Shown: positions 1 through 10,818 of the stretch, piece by piece | Position numbering within the stretch: the stretch's first letter is position 1 | Layout: every line of letters starts with the position of its first letter | From: Diplosphaera chodatii | Lineage: Eukaryota > Chlorophyta > Trebouxiophyceae > Prasiolales > Stichococcaceae | Assembly: GCA_032358165.1 (NCBI GenBank) | Contig: JAALGY010000012.1 | Location: 62,001-126,000 of the forward strand | Length of the DNA stretch: 64,000 nucleotides | Direction of reading: 5' to 3' | Made by a program: the position numbers and the translations under genes | The notes under the pieces: generated by a model | Seen by the model: the letters and a program-made list of their open reading frames with translations, nothing else | Database searches by the model: none | What the model was told of the DNA's origin: nothing

Positions 1-1050
1 CTCACAGTCGGCTGCATAAGCACTGGCACCATGGAAAAACTGCTGTTGTTGAAACTTTGCACGGTGAACAGCCGTGAGGTGCTGCAACCACTTTCCGTGG
101 TTAGTTTCCGCCGTCGTGGTGAATGCTGGTCTGCTCCAATGGACTAACTGTGCCGATGACAGACTGCAGGTTTCACGCGACTGGTTGCGTGGCCCCTTGA
201 GTCTGGACCCAGCACAGTGTATCACGCTGCGGCGGCTGGTCAGCAATGGGACGACCAGAGAGGACTTCGGCTCGTTGCCACCTCTGCTGCAGGTGCCCCA
301 CATTGCAAGTCATATGCGAATCTGCCCTCTGCTGTAGTCGCCCGTAGAAATCAGGTATCAGAGCAAGGCGAGAAGACGCCGTGAAGCTGTTGGTGCGCTG
401 TCTTGCTCTGCTGGGGTGTGCCACCGGTGACTCTGTTGTGCACGGATGTCCTGAGCAGCCAGCAGTTCCCAATAGAGCAGCCAGGTGGACATACGGAAAA
501 GGCCGCAGCTTCACCCCTTTCACCGAGTTGAGGACTGATATCAGGCAGCCAGCAGAACTGCAGCTGCCTCGTACAAAGTGGGCCGTGCAACCTACCATTC
601 GAACAACCAAGCTCCCGGCTATGTTTCATTCTGAACCCTCTGCTGCAAGGGACGGTCCTGTCAAACTTGATTAGCCAGAGGTATGTGCTGTTGCAGGGGT
701 TCCTGCAACCATGGATTGCGTGTGGCATCGATGGCATGCTGGTGGCACGACTGGGCTGCGGCGCACATCTCGTGAAGGTGTGCCATCCAGCATGGGAATA
801 GGCCATTTGTTCGATGACCCATTCCCAGCATTTCTAGCACAGAGGCCCAGCCGTCCACGGTCTTTTGACTGTCTCAAGTGAGCAGAGTCCAGCACACTGC
901 AAGGCCTGGTCAGACGGCAAACTTGCAAGAAGGTGTTTTGGCCTTGCCACCTTGTTCTTGCCTACATTGTGCAACGCACCTGCAGTGCTTGCAGGTACAT
1001 GCAGGATTGCTGAATCCACTGTACCTCGGCCGAGCCTGCCATGTCGTGCA
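1..1050. other. No supported gene
   Basis: Several short open frames run through this stretch on both strands, but none shows a splice pattern, repeat or motif that I can defend. It may hold 5' exons or the 5' UTR of the Ser/Pro-rich gene that follows, since the reading frame of that gene stays open upstream of its first in-frame ATG. Confidence 0.4.
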
Positions 1051-2345
1051 ATGCAGGACGCCATGGACACCGCCCTTGACGAGGCCTCCCCTGGTGAGCG
1101 CAAGTACCACGGCAACGGCCAGGGAGGCGGCTACGCTCAGCACACATCGCCTAGGGTGGCATCGCCGCGGCCCTCGCGGTCGCCCAGCGGCGGCGGCAGC
1201 GGCGGCAGCTCGCCGAACCGCTCGCCAACATCGTCACTGGGGCGGCCTCCCCTGCACCCTGCCCCCAGCGGCAGGCTTGCGCCGCAGGACAGCCCTCCAG
1301 TGCCCCCGAACGATGCCAATCCCCAAACGGGCAGCCGCAGGATCTCCCCTCGCCCCTACACCCCTGGTGGCGTGCACTATGTCCATGGGGTGTCGCCCCG
1401 CCTGTCCCCTACCCCCTCGCCCCGCACACCCTCCCCAGTCACCCCCGCCGCCGGCGCCGCCTTACGCCCCTCGCCTGCGCCGTCCCCGCGGGTATCCCCT
1501 AATTCCGCCAGCGGCAGCGAGCTGGTGGTCTCACCAGAAGAGGTTGCGGCTGCTATGGCACAGCCTCGCGCCAACCGCTTGAATCTTCCGGCGGTCAGGC
1601 GGCCGTCGGGCGGGATGCAAGGTGGATCTCTACTTGCTGCGGTGCAAGCCCATGCCATTGCCTCGGCATTTCTGAGATAGCTTCGTGTTGCCCTGCATTT
1701 GCTGTCACCCTCTCACGTGAATCAGCTGGCAACAGTCAGTGGCTGCTAACCGTTGCGATTGACATTGTACCTCATGTACATTCACCTCAATGAGAACGAG
1801 GTATGTCAAGCCTACCAAAGCATTATGTTTGCAGCGCAAGCCTGAAAGCTGGACGCCTGATGGACTTCCCCGCTTGACCTGCAGCACACCACCGAGACGG
1901 CAGTGCAGCTTCATCGGACGAGATTGCTGTAGAGGTGCCAACATTTGTGGTCAAGCACGATGACAGGCATCCAGCAGCAATGGCTGCTGCCGCCAGCGGT
2001 GCCGCTGCTGCTGTGCCACACTTGCTGCTGGAGACGCCACGCAAGCCATTGGCAGCCGGCAGCGTTCGGCCGTCCCCTTTCTCGTTCGCAACGCCGGCAG
2101 CGGAGCTGCAGCACGACAGCTTAGGGAACTTCTGCGACGCAGACGAGGTGGCTGCAGATGGGGGCAGCTGCAAGCCAATCACCAGCATGCGAAGCACGCT
2201 GGACAGCTGGTGCAGCACGCGCAGCAGCGCGAGTGTGGCGGCTGCTGACTGTGCTCTGCCCCCGGCGGGCAGCGATGTCTCGGATGAAGTCTGGCCCTGG
2301 GCATGCTTTGGTAACGAACCCCTCAATCCTGACATGGTTCGGTGA
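1051..2345 (+). CDS. Ser/Pro-rich low-complexity protein, two exons
   Basis: Function not recognised. Two exons fit: 1051-1621 and 1885-2345. The intron has GT..CTGCAG ends, and its phase (one base left, two supplied) joins the frames exactly, giving about 343 residues. Residues 20-170 are rich in SP, TP and SPR motifs with a Gly/Ser stretch, the kind of disordered region that proline-directed kinases often modify. The second exon is Ala-rich, then Ser/Asp-rich, and ends near a WPWACFGNEP segment. I chose the ATG at 1051 because it is the first in-frame ATG; the frame is open further upstream and an intron acceptor (AATGCAG) sits right behind that ATG, so the true N-terminus could come from an upstream exon. 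No transmembrane segment or enzyme motif is visible. The splice join is well supported; the start and role are not. Confidence 0.6.
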
Positions 2346-3438
2346 CAATGCTGGTGGTGACTGGCCCCCATTAGCATTGTCACGACCCAATCTGTGATCA
2401 GGTATCACATGCAGAGGGGAGCTCGGGTTTGAGAAAGCGACACAGCAGGGTGTTGCACGGCATCTCAGCACACAGGATTGTATCACGTCTTTTGGTAGAT
2501 GCAGACCGATCTAGCAAATGAAGGCCCTCAGCATGTGGTCTTGGCAGGGTGTGGTAACGTTGCATCGATGCATTGCTGGCTCAAGGGCAAAGATGATGCC
2601 ATGATAGCACTGCATCATGACATACACAGCCAGCGTGTGAATGGACGCTCGACGTGCTGCACGACAGCAAGCGCAGAAATCAGCTGGAGTGTTGCGCCAC
2701 TCAGAGTGTTCAGCTTGCCGGAATTGTGCAATCGCCAATATCGCCAGCTAGGGTTTAGGGCTATGCCCTAATTACTGCGGGCACCTAGGACAAAAAAAAT
2801 TGTTTTAATGTGCAGCTAAAACTTCCACTTGGTAACCTTCCACTTGGTAATACACAACGCACTTGGTAACCTTCCACTTGGTAACAGACAACGCATGCAG
2901 ACGTCGTATCAGGTGCTTAGTGTCTCACATATGTGACACTCGTGATTCTCAGCAGCAGCAGTTGTGGCTCGTGATGAACATGGTTGGTGTTGAGGGACAG
3001 GCGGGTGGTCACAACAACAATAACACAACGAACATGTTGCTGACTGACAGTCTGAGGGATTACATTGCCAATGCAGTGCTGCTGTGACCCCAAGGTTGCA
3101 TTGGATCCGTACGCTTGGCACGGATCCGTGCCAATACTTCATGCCGCAGTGCGATTATGTACAAGGTAGAAGCAACAATGCACACGTGTTCAACACTTAG
3201 CGGATCAGTCAGAGATCTTGAACTGGAGAGAGCAAGACCTTTCTGCAAATCATGACACGGAGTTGATCTCCAGGTGTGCTCAATCAGACCATGGACCCGT
3301 ACATTTGCGTGATCTTGCTGCAAACGCAGTCGTCATATGTGGCCACCTGCCTAAGCGAGACAGCACTTGCGAGGCCAGCCACAGGTGGACACGCAGACGG
3401 CCACACTGCCGTGCACAGCAATGCTGCGGGATGCCTGA
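2346..3438. other. Intergenic stretch with a short tandem repeat
   Basis: No gene supported. It contains the CACTTGGTAAC repeats listed separately and, near 2750, one TAGGGTTTAGGG word that resembles the plant telomere repeat. The 3' end of the minus-strand gene that follows may lie here: an open minus-strand segment after an acceptor near 3341 would read VATYDDCVCSKITQMYG and could be an extra 3' exon, but I could not fix its donor. Confidence 0.35.
2818..2891. repeat. Short tandem repeat, CCACTTGGTAAC unit
   Basis: Four degenerate copies of a (CC/CG)CACTTGGTAA(C/T) word occur in about 75 bases, two of them as CTTCCACTTGGTAAC pairs separated by CAACG spacers. The arrangement is a doublet that was itself duplicated. 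It lies outside any supported exon. Confidence 0.7.
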
Positions 3439-4086
3439 TCACCCCCCCACACGATTGACATCTGCGGGCTTGTCGCTGTTCGCAGATCCAAGCCCTTCTG
3501 CAGCTTGAGGTCCCTTCGAAGGGACAGGACTGTCAGCTACAGCAGGGCTAGGTGACGGTGCTGGGCTGCTGGCTGCAGAAGCAGGTGCCAGGGCAGATGC
3601 CACTGGCAACTTCGGTGCTGGCGCCGGTGGGGGCTGCAGCGACATACCATCCGAAGGTGGCGTGCTGCTGCTGCTGCTGCTGCTGCCGAGCCCCACGCCA
3701 AGCCCCGCGCCAAGTGCAACCGCAACAATGAGAACCACCAGCACCACTGCGAAGATGAGGCGCCAGTGGCGTGTCCACAGGCCGCCTCCCTTGTCGCTGC
3801 CGGCGTCGCCAACCAGATGCCGATCGCTGGAGTCTGATGGCGGTCCATAGGGGTCTGCCAATGATGGCGCGACCTTGGGCGGCGGGGAGGCATTGCCAGC
3901 GATGTTTTGTGGGACTTCGCCAGGTGCACCATTGATCTCGGGATGCGTCGCCGAGGCCCCGTTCGTGGCGCCGCCATTGGCCTTGTTGAGCGTCAGGTCT
4001 ACATACTTGCTGTCGCCACCGCCGCCGCCGTGAGTGCCACCTATCTTCCACTCGGCATCGTCAAACTCTTTATACCCATCCACCAT
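3439..4086 (-). CDS. Single-pass membrane protein with Gly-X-Gly run and Pro/Ser-rich stalk
   Basis: Open frame of 215 residues starting MVDGYKEFDDAEWKIGG. The first 105 residues are polar and Gly/Asn/Pro-rich. A strong transmembrane helix follows at about residues 109-131 (core FAVVLVVLIVAVALGAG) and ends in GLGVGLG, then a poly-Ser run and a Pro/Ala/Ser-rich tail to the stop. With no signal peptide, the likely topology is N-terminus in the cytosol and stalk outside. The layout matches the genes at 10819, 14726 and 60634, so I treat it as part of one local structural class. The poly-Ser tract is encoded by a CTG/AGC triplet run at 3663-3686 that could vary in length. An acceptor (GGTGCAG) sits just before the ATG, so a 5' UTR intron is possible; a further 3' exon is possible too. 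The function is unknown. Confidence 0.65.
   Translation of the reverse strand: MVDGYKEFDDAEWKIGGTHGGGGGDSKYVDLTLNKANGGATNGASATHPEINGAPGEVPQNIAGNASPPPKVAPSLADPYGPPSDSSDRHLVGDAGSDKGGGLWTRHWRLIFAVVLVVLIVAVALGAGLGVGLGSSSSSSSTPPSDGMSLQPPPAPAPKLPVASALAPASAASSPAPSPSPAVADSPVPSKGPQAAEGLGSANSDKPADVNRVGG
3663..3686. repeat. CTG/CAG triplet microsatellite inside the poly-Ser coding tract
   Basis: Eight consecutive triplets on the plus strand, read as AGC serine codons on the minus strand in the gene at 3439-4086. Confidence 0.85.
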
Positions 4087-4637
4087 TCCTGCACCACATA
4101 CGTGAAGATGTGTTAGCTACATGTGCATAGGTATATCGCAGGCATAACATTGTACCATAGTCACAGCGTGCCATCACTGCACAAGTCACTGGAGCGTCGC
4201 ATGCACCCACTGCTTCTGGCCCTCCAGCAAGAATGGAGGGCAGCCTTGCAGGCAGATAGTGGATACATATACACATGTACTGATCACTGCTGCGGCATAC
4301 TGAAGCTGCATCGCCGCATGCCTCAGCGTTCGCGTCTTTCAAGCTTGCCTGCCTGCCCGTGCTCTTTGCCGGGATGTTGAGACGGCTTGTCGGTCTGCCC
4401 AGCTTCCGCCTGGTTGCACTACGCACCAGTAAACAGCCCCATTGACTAGAAGGCTGGAAAGCCTTCAATCCCGCGCTGCCTTGCGGAGTCAGGCTGACGA
4501 GAGATCCGCACGTGCCGTCCACAGAGAGTCAGCAGCACTCCAGCAGTGCATTTTCAATCTAAGTTTGCTGCAATCCTTTGCACATACATCCGTCATAGTG
4601 ACAGAGCAGTTTTTCGGTTGCATCCGCTGCATTTCAG

Positions 4638-7600
4638 TCCACCTGACTATTGGGTCGACAGCATGCCACACCCCTCTGTGGCTTACTTCAATGCTTGGGC
4701 AGCCGAGCTGGGCGCATCGGATTACCAGAACTATCACACAGTCGTATTACGCAACGCCGTGGTCAGCCATGCAGCACGCTTGGACGAGAAGTATGCAGAG
4801 GAAGGTGTGCGTGGGTCGGCTGAAAGCACTGGTGCGCCCTGCTATGCTGTGGACTGATGTACAGTCACTAGGAGGAGTGGCGTTCTGGTAGGCAGGACAG
4901 GATTTGATACATTACTCGAGAATATGCATAACATAACAAGGACGGGCAACATAGATTGGGTATTCAGCAGGGCAGGGAGCCGCTGCAGTGCAGCTGTGGT
5001 GCTGCATATTGTGCATTGCATAACAATGAACAACCGTTATGTGCAAGGTCACCACGTCGCAGATGGCGTTTGGGCAACAGCAGTGCACCGCACTTGCTTC
5101 AATCTGAGAAGTGGCATGATTCTGGCATTGTGTTGTCGACCGAGGCCTCAGGTTTACTGGCCTGTGCTGTAGGTCTTCTCGAGGGCGGTGTGGTCGTGCA
5201 GCGTGCAATCGTGTCAGCAGCCCTTACCGCAGGCCATGCATATCATGAGCTGTTGGACGAGGCGCGCAAATGGCTTGTATTGCACACAGCTCGGTTTTGG
5301 GGTGCTGCATTGTCGGAGGTGCGGATTGTGTCTGGTGTCTGAGTTCCCATCACGGGGTGCAGCAGGCATAGCAAGCTGACTGTCCAGCCCGCAAGCTAAG
5401 GGGCTTCTCCCTCATGTCAGCTGCCAACGTGTCCAAGCGGTGCTGTGGCATACAAAGATGTGGGCACTGGTGAACACCGCCAGGCTGTGTTCTGCCAGTA
5501 GCCACAAAATTTCACCACCGTTCTTTGGGAGGCTATAAGCAGCGGTGCGGCGGAGCAGCCCCGAAATGTGCTGGTACCACCCGGCGCCTGGATGCAATCA
5601 TGGCAGCTGTAGCTGTAGCTGATGGACAGCCTGATGCCTCCAGTTTTACACTGTAGTGCATCCTGGGAGTCGAGGAGGCACCCCCTATCCAGCGGCCAGG
5701 CCTCACATGTGATCTGGCTAACCTGCGCGCCGGGCGGACTCTACCAATAATGGCACTGCAAAGGTGCGCCCCACCCGCCATGCATATCTCGAAATGTTGC
5801 ACAGTCCAAATTGTTCTGGGCTCCAGACATCTGAGAGATATACCTTCAAGTACTTTGTGCCAGGCTGCAGCCTTGGTGCTCAGCTGGCGGCTGCCATGAA
5901 CGCGCATGTGAGATGCATGGTGCTGCAAACGCTGCACTCAGCAGACCCGCGTGATGCTAAGAAGCTGGCGTTGAACCTCAATGGATTCGTTGCCAAGATG
6001 CCCGATGCCAATGGCATCCCCCAGCAGGTGAAAGGTCGGATTATGTGTGTGAGTTGTGATTTGTGCGAATTGTGAGTACCCTCATCAGACATGCAAACAG
6101 ACTACACCCCATTTGATTTGGCTTGACCTGATGATGCCGACAATCTGTGGCCATGCATGCGCCCCCTTATCCGGGAAAGTCAGAGGACCTCGTTCAAGTT
6201 GACGTTGCTTTGCATGTGAAACGCCAAAGCATACGTCAAGTTGGTATGCGGGAGGCATGTAAGCTGCATAAACTTGTTGGATACCGCATGCTGCTCTACA
6301 TTTCCACTCAGCACATATGACAAAACTGCATGAAACCGCACAGGTCGTTAGGGAGCTGCCAGCACGGGGTGCCCTGTTGATGTCCCCGAAAGGTGCCACC
6401 TGCAGCATGTGATGCGCCATACTCTGCATCCATGTGAAGCTGGTCTTGACTGTACTTGTGACGTGCTTTTCAAGCGTCAAAGCCACTGTGCGTTTTGCCC
6501 AGCTGACTGTGGTCGCACAGCACTAACACACTACATCAACCTCTGCAGCGTGTCCGCCCCAGTATGCCACCACGTGCAGGTTAACAGGAGCTGGCCATAC
6601 TGACAACTGGCTTCATGCGCATGCAGACCTGTGGAATCCAAGCAGCAAGACCCTCATGGTGGACCCCGTGCTGTGCAACGACAGTTCGACACGTTGTCGC
6701 TTCGCCATGGTCGCTGATGGAGGTGGCGATGGCGGTAGCGCAGGAGGAGTGCAAGTTTGTGCAGATGATGTCGCGTGTCGAAACCAGCTGTTCATAAACT
6801 ACCCAGAACAGCAGCAGGTGGGACCGTCCTTTCACAGCCTTCCATGTGCATCTACCCGTGGGCTGTAGGTACAAACCAGCACACATCTTTGCCGACCAAC
6901 GTGATGATGCAGCGGCTGTCCAGGAAAGACCTCATGCAAATCATATTAGCAAACAGCACCTTGTGTTGAAGCTGGAGCAGATGCCCACGACAGTTGTATG
7001 GCACATGCTGTGTGAAGAGTGCTGTTTGGCATGTTGTTGCTCCTCTTCAAAATGAATTGTGCTGAGAATCAGCCATCGCAGTTCGCACATGTGTTGTGAA
7101 TTGAGCCTGCAGGTTTTCAACGCGATGCGGGCAGCACTGTGCTGCGATGTGGATTTTGCCTTCGGATGTGGGAAGTTTGCTGAAGCCCGCAGTAAGGTGT
7201 GTGTCATCATCAATTGCTGGTTGCGTTAGCGCTCTGCAAAGCTGCCTTCAAGACCGATGCTGACAAGCAAAGATGGTGAAAATCGCATTTGGAGAAGTCA
7301 TTTTGTCACATCCAGACACAGGGTAAAGAGCTCTTAAAGATGCAACTGGCATATCGCCTCTGCGGTCCCCAAGTGTAATAGTAACTGCAAGGTTGACTTG
7401 CAATGCGCAGGCATTCTATGCAGAACAGATGCTGCAGCATGCTGGCGAGCGTGGCAAGGCTGCAGCAATGGCATCCAAGCGCGCCTTCATTGCAAAGAAA
7501 CTGGTGAGCTGTGAAATCGTCACGTGGCCTGTCCAGGAGTAGACCGTGAATAAGCATGACCACATGCTGCCGTTCCAAGGGTCTTCGCGATCCGATCCGA

Positions 7601-8403
7601 CCCCATCTGACAGTCGCACGAGCAGCGCGACAGTGACAAGCACTGTCGCATTCGCTTTGATTAACAGGAACAGGTTGGTTCAGCGCCACCAACACCTGCT
7701 GTTCCACGGCCAATGGTGCGAGTGTTGGCTGTCTTGATGTCGGAGCATCACGTTGATGCCTGTGCCTGCAAGACTCTGTGGCATGTTTCGCGCAACTCTT
7801 CACCACCACCGACTCTGGTTCATCAGGTACCAACCGGAACTCTCAAGAAGCGCCGGAAAGGCCAGGAAGGTGGCAAAGGCTGCTGTATGATCCAGTAACT
7901 TGAGGCTTCAGAGACATTCATTATAGGGAACGTTTGCCATGGATGTGGCACTCGAAACTGCGATCGGCGTGAATCTGCATGCTGGAGGCAATGGACCAAG
8001 AGTTGCATTGTCGGTTGAGGCCCACTCAGCGGGACCTGCAACGCACGTGGCTGGACCCCATGTGAGTGCTGAGCAATCATTTTGGGCGTCGTGCAGCTGC
8101 ATAAACAGCGAGCATGGTGGTATATGCAGGATTCAAAGGCCAGGCCATTGCATGAGTGTAGGCTGTATACGTTCTGATGTGAAGGCCGAAGGAAGGCAGC
8201 TGCGTCAGCCTACAGATCACGTTTACTATAGCATGCACCGCCCTGCAACTGTTTCAGGCATTCGCATAGCCTCAGACTTCGTTACCAAACTTGACGCCTC
8301 AAACATCTGCCGGCATCCGCAAGTTCACAATGATCATCCCGACAAGGTCACACTAGACATTAATGCATCTACAGTTGCTCATGCTATGGTGTCCGGAGCA
8401 TGA
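4638..8403 (+). CDS. Unidentified multi-exon gene (model incomplete)
   Basis: I do not recognise the product. A series of plus-strand segments bounded by (C/T)AG acceptors and GTG donors has coding-like codon use: 4638-4804 (contains DYWVDSMPHPSVAYFNAW), about 5840-6051 (FKYFVPGCSLGAQLAAAMN, then GFVAKMPDANGIPQQVKG), about 6629-6821 (LWNPSSKTLMVDPVLC), 7111-7197 (ALCCDVDFAFGCGKFAE), 7408-7503 (AFYAEQMLQHAGERGKAA), 7939-8060 (MDVALETAIGVNLHAGG) and 8259-8403, which ends ..TVAHAMVSGA before a TGA. Not all phases join, so some exons are missing or wrong and the stretch could hold two genes. It has no obvious membrane segment, and I saw no diagnostic catalytic motif. The start was not found; it may lie in 4440-4637. 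Coding on this strand is fairly likely, but the model is poor. Confidence 0.4.
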
Positions 8404-8461
8404 GGTGACAGTGAAGCAACAACAACCAAGTTCGACACTTAAGTTCGTCACAAACATGGAG

Positions 8462-10279
8462 TCAATGCCGAGTGGTGTGGTCGTCATTGCTTTGCATGAG
8501 AGCCAGTGGCATGAGACCTGCTGGCTGCTGCGGTTCACTGCTACCTGCTGGAATGGTGGCTGCGGCTGCCGACTGCATTTGTGACGGCACTGTGATACAG
8601 CCCTGGCGCTCTACAATCGCGTGCAGGTCATTAATGCGGCGCGTTGCCACCTTCCGCGCACCCATCACCTGCAGGAATTTTACTATCGACACCGTGCTAT
8701 TTCATACATGTATGGTGCATGGTGTCTTGAAGTTTCTCTGGTTCGCATCCTTGTCCTGAGCCACTCTTTTGGTCTGCAGACTGACAGTTGCATTTCAACG
8801 GCTATGCTGCAGAAGAAGGGTTTCACCTGCGGTGATAGCTTCTCGCCAGCAGCAGCTCTGATCTTGTCAAGCGAATACAGCTGGCGCTCCAAGGCTTCCA
8901 GCAGCACCGTGGGCTTGCCCTGGAAAGACCCTGCCCGCTCCTACAGAGAAATTGACCGACTGCTTTGCTCATCTGCCGGCAAGCTGCATGCGTTGCTAGC
9001 ATCGGCCGGACTGCAGGTGGACCGGCACCAATAATGATGTATGTCAAACGATTTCAATGTTTCTCTGATGTCACAATCAATGCTCATCGCAAGCACCAGT
9101 GCCATCCAACTCCACGTGCATGATGCATAAACGAAACGAGCCTGCAGCCCACTCTTCGTATATCAGAAACGGTCTGCTGTTGAAGGACGGAGTGCAGGCT
9201 GTCACAGAGTCAAGCAACGTCACCTGGTTTTCCAGGGTGTCCACATCGCTGTTGACGTCCTCAACCCTGGCCAGGAGGTTTGCCTCCACTCTTGCCGCCT
9301 GCACAGTTCAGTATCATATCTGAGGAACGATACACGTGAAGGTGTTGCACATCTACCGCATATTCTTGCTGTGTGTAGATGGGTGCTGGCTATGGCAGCA
9401 GCTGCCGGTGGCTTGCCACTACGCATCCCGCTCAAATGTTTGTGTTCTGTACTGGCCGTATGCCGAGAGAACGTTGGATGCACCTGTGCATTTGCTGCAG
9501 CCGCCTCGTCTGGTGCTGCTACCTGGCCAATGTAAGAGCTGTTTCCATTACGATGTTCATGGTGCATGAAGCCGCTACAGCGGATGGTGTGCCTTGTAGC
9601 CTATAAGATGTTTGCATCACAACAGCATGCCTGACTGCTGACACGTGCTGTATCTACCGCGTCAAAAGTCTGTGCCTGGCATAATGGCTGTTGGCACTAT
9701 CTGTCATGCACATAGAGTCAGGCAGCTCACTATGCATTCAACCAGCGCCTGGTCTTTGACGCCCCGCAAAGCGCACCCATCCACATCTCGCAGCGGTGTC
9801 TCGCAGTGCCTGGACACACAGGACTACGACCCTTCTAATCGTGTGTACTGCGAGATTGGAGCTGGATCAAGGGCTACCAAGCCATGCTGCCGTCATCAAC
9901 CAAACCAAGCGCCCAAAAGGGATGACAGCGGGCGATGCAGCGTGATGCGCAGGTCGGTCAACGCAATAGAATAAGTGATCCACTGTGCTGCTGTACATTC
10001 TGCAGCCTGCACCCACAGTAAGGAAAGGCTGGCCAGCTCGATTCTTTTGCCGCACTTGGCCTCCAGGAAGGGCCGGATCCTGGACTGAAGGCAGCAACGC
10101 GGTGATTCGGTGCTGCTGGACCTCAGTTGGAGTCCAGTACATAGCACATCTCCATATCACTCAGGGCAATGTACCTTCAGCTCAACGACGGTGGCATCGC
10201 CAAGCCTGATCTTGATGGGGAGCACATCGAAATTGTGCACAAAGCGCAGGCGCAACTTCTCATCGCCCCACACGGCCAT
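8462..10279 (-). CDS. Ubl-BAG domain co-chaperone, copy 1
   Basis: Seven exons join in phase: 10175-10279, 10017-10084, 9731-9809, 9484-9522, 9224-9298, 8827-8919, 8462-8668, about 221 residues. The first three encode a ubiquitin-like fold (starts MAVWGDEKLRLRFVHNF; later LRDVDGCALRGVKDQALVE). The next exons form a coiled region (ARVEANLLARVEDVNSDVD). The last two carry the BAG helices (LLEALERQLYSLDKIRAAAG, then ARKVATRRINDLHAIVERQG), followed by a polar tail. This is the Ubl plus BAG order of plant BAG1-4-like proteins, which bind the Hsp70 ATPase domain and promote nucleotide release; I infer that role. The gene at 62088-63776 has the same domain order, and its first three exons have the same boundaries and phases, which supports this model. 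A further exon between 9530 and 9730, matching one present in the other copy, may have been missed. It is divergent from the gene at 10819. Confidence 0.75.
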
Positions 10280-10818
10280 CTTGTAACGTGCCTTGGCTCA
10301 GACCGTTAGTGGCAGTCTGAAATGCTGGCAAACAGTCCTGCACGTGGCTGTCAGCCTGACCGATGCACTCGTACGGAAAGGTACAGCACGTGCAGATCGA
10401 GTTGGCTTGGAAGTGATCCGTGTCAGGATGACCCGTTCCTCACGCGTTGCCCCGCAGACGCACGGCGACTACCGCTACAGCTGTTATAGTGTGACTTGCC
10501 GTGTTTACGCAACACCCTTTTGCGATACATCCGCTGCCCTTTTCAAGGGCAAGCTGTGGTGGTTGGCACAGCAGGTGACGGAAAGACCTTGCAGGGCAGT
10601 GTGCACGCGCCGAGACTGGCCGAATACAGTTTATTGTCCAGCCTCATTGCCCAGTCTGCTGACCCGCTGCCATTGCGTCTAATCCTTGGCGCAGGCTGCA
10701 GCCTTAAACATACACGTGGTTGAGCGCAGCCATGCGGCAAACTTGATCAATCTTGTTAGGCGCACAGTCCAGTGACCTCCCGATCATCAGCGAATAAAAA
10801 TTACGCCTGCAGGCTGTC
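10280..10818. promoter_or_regulatory. Shared divergent upstream region
   Basis: This 540-base gap separates the start of the minus-strand BAG gene from the start of the plus-strand cysteine-rich gene, so it should hold both promoters. An acceptor-like TGCAG ends six bases before the ATG at 10819, and a CGCAG ends at the same distance before the ATG at 14726, which suggests a conserved 5' UTR intron in the two paralogues. I see no clear TATA box. Confidence 0.4.
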
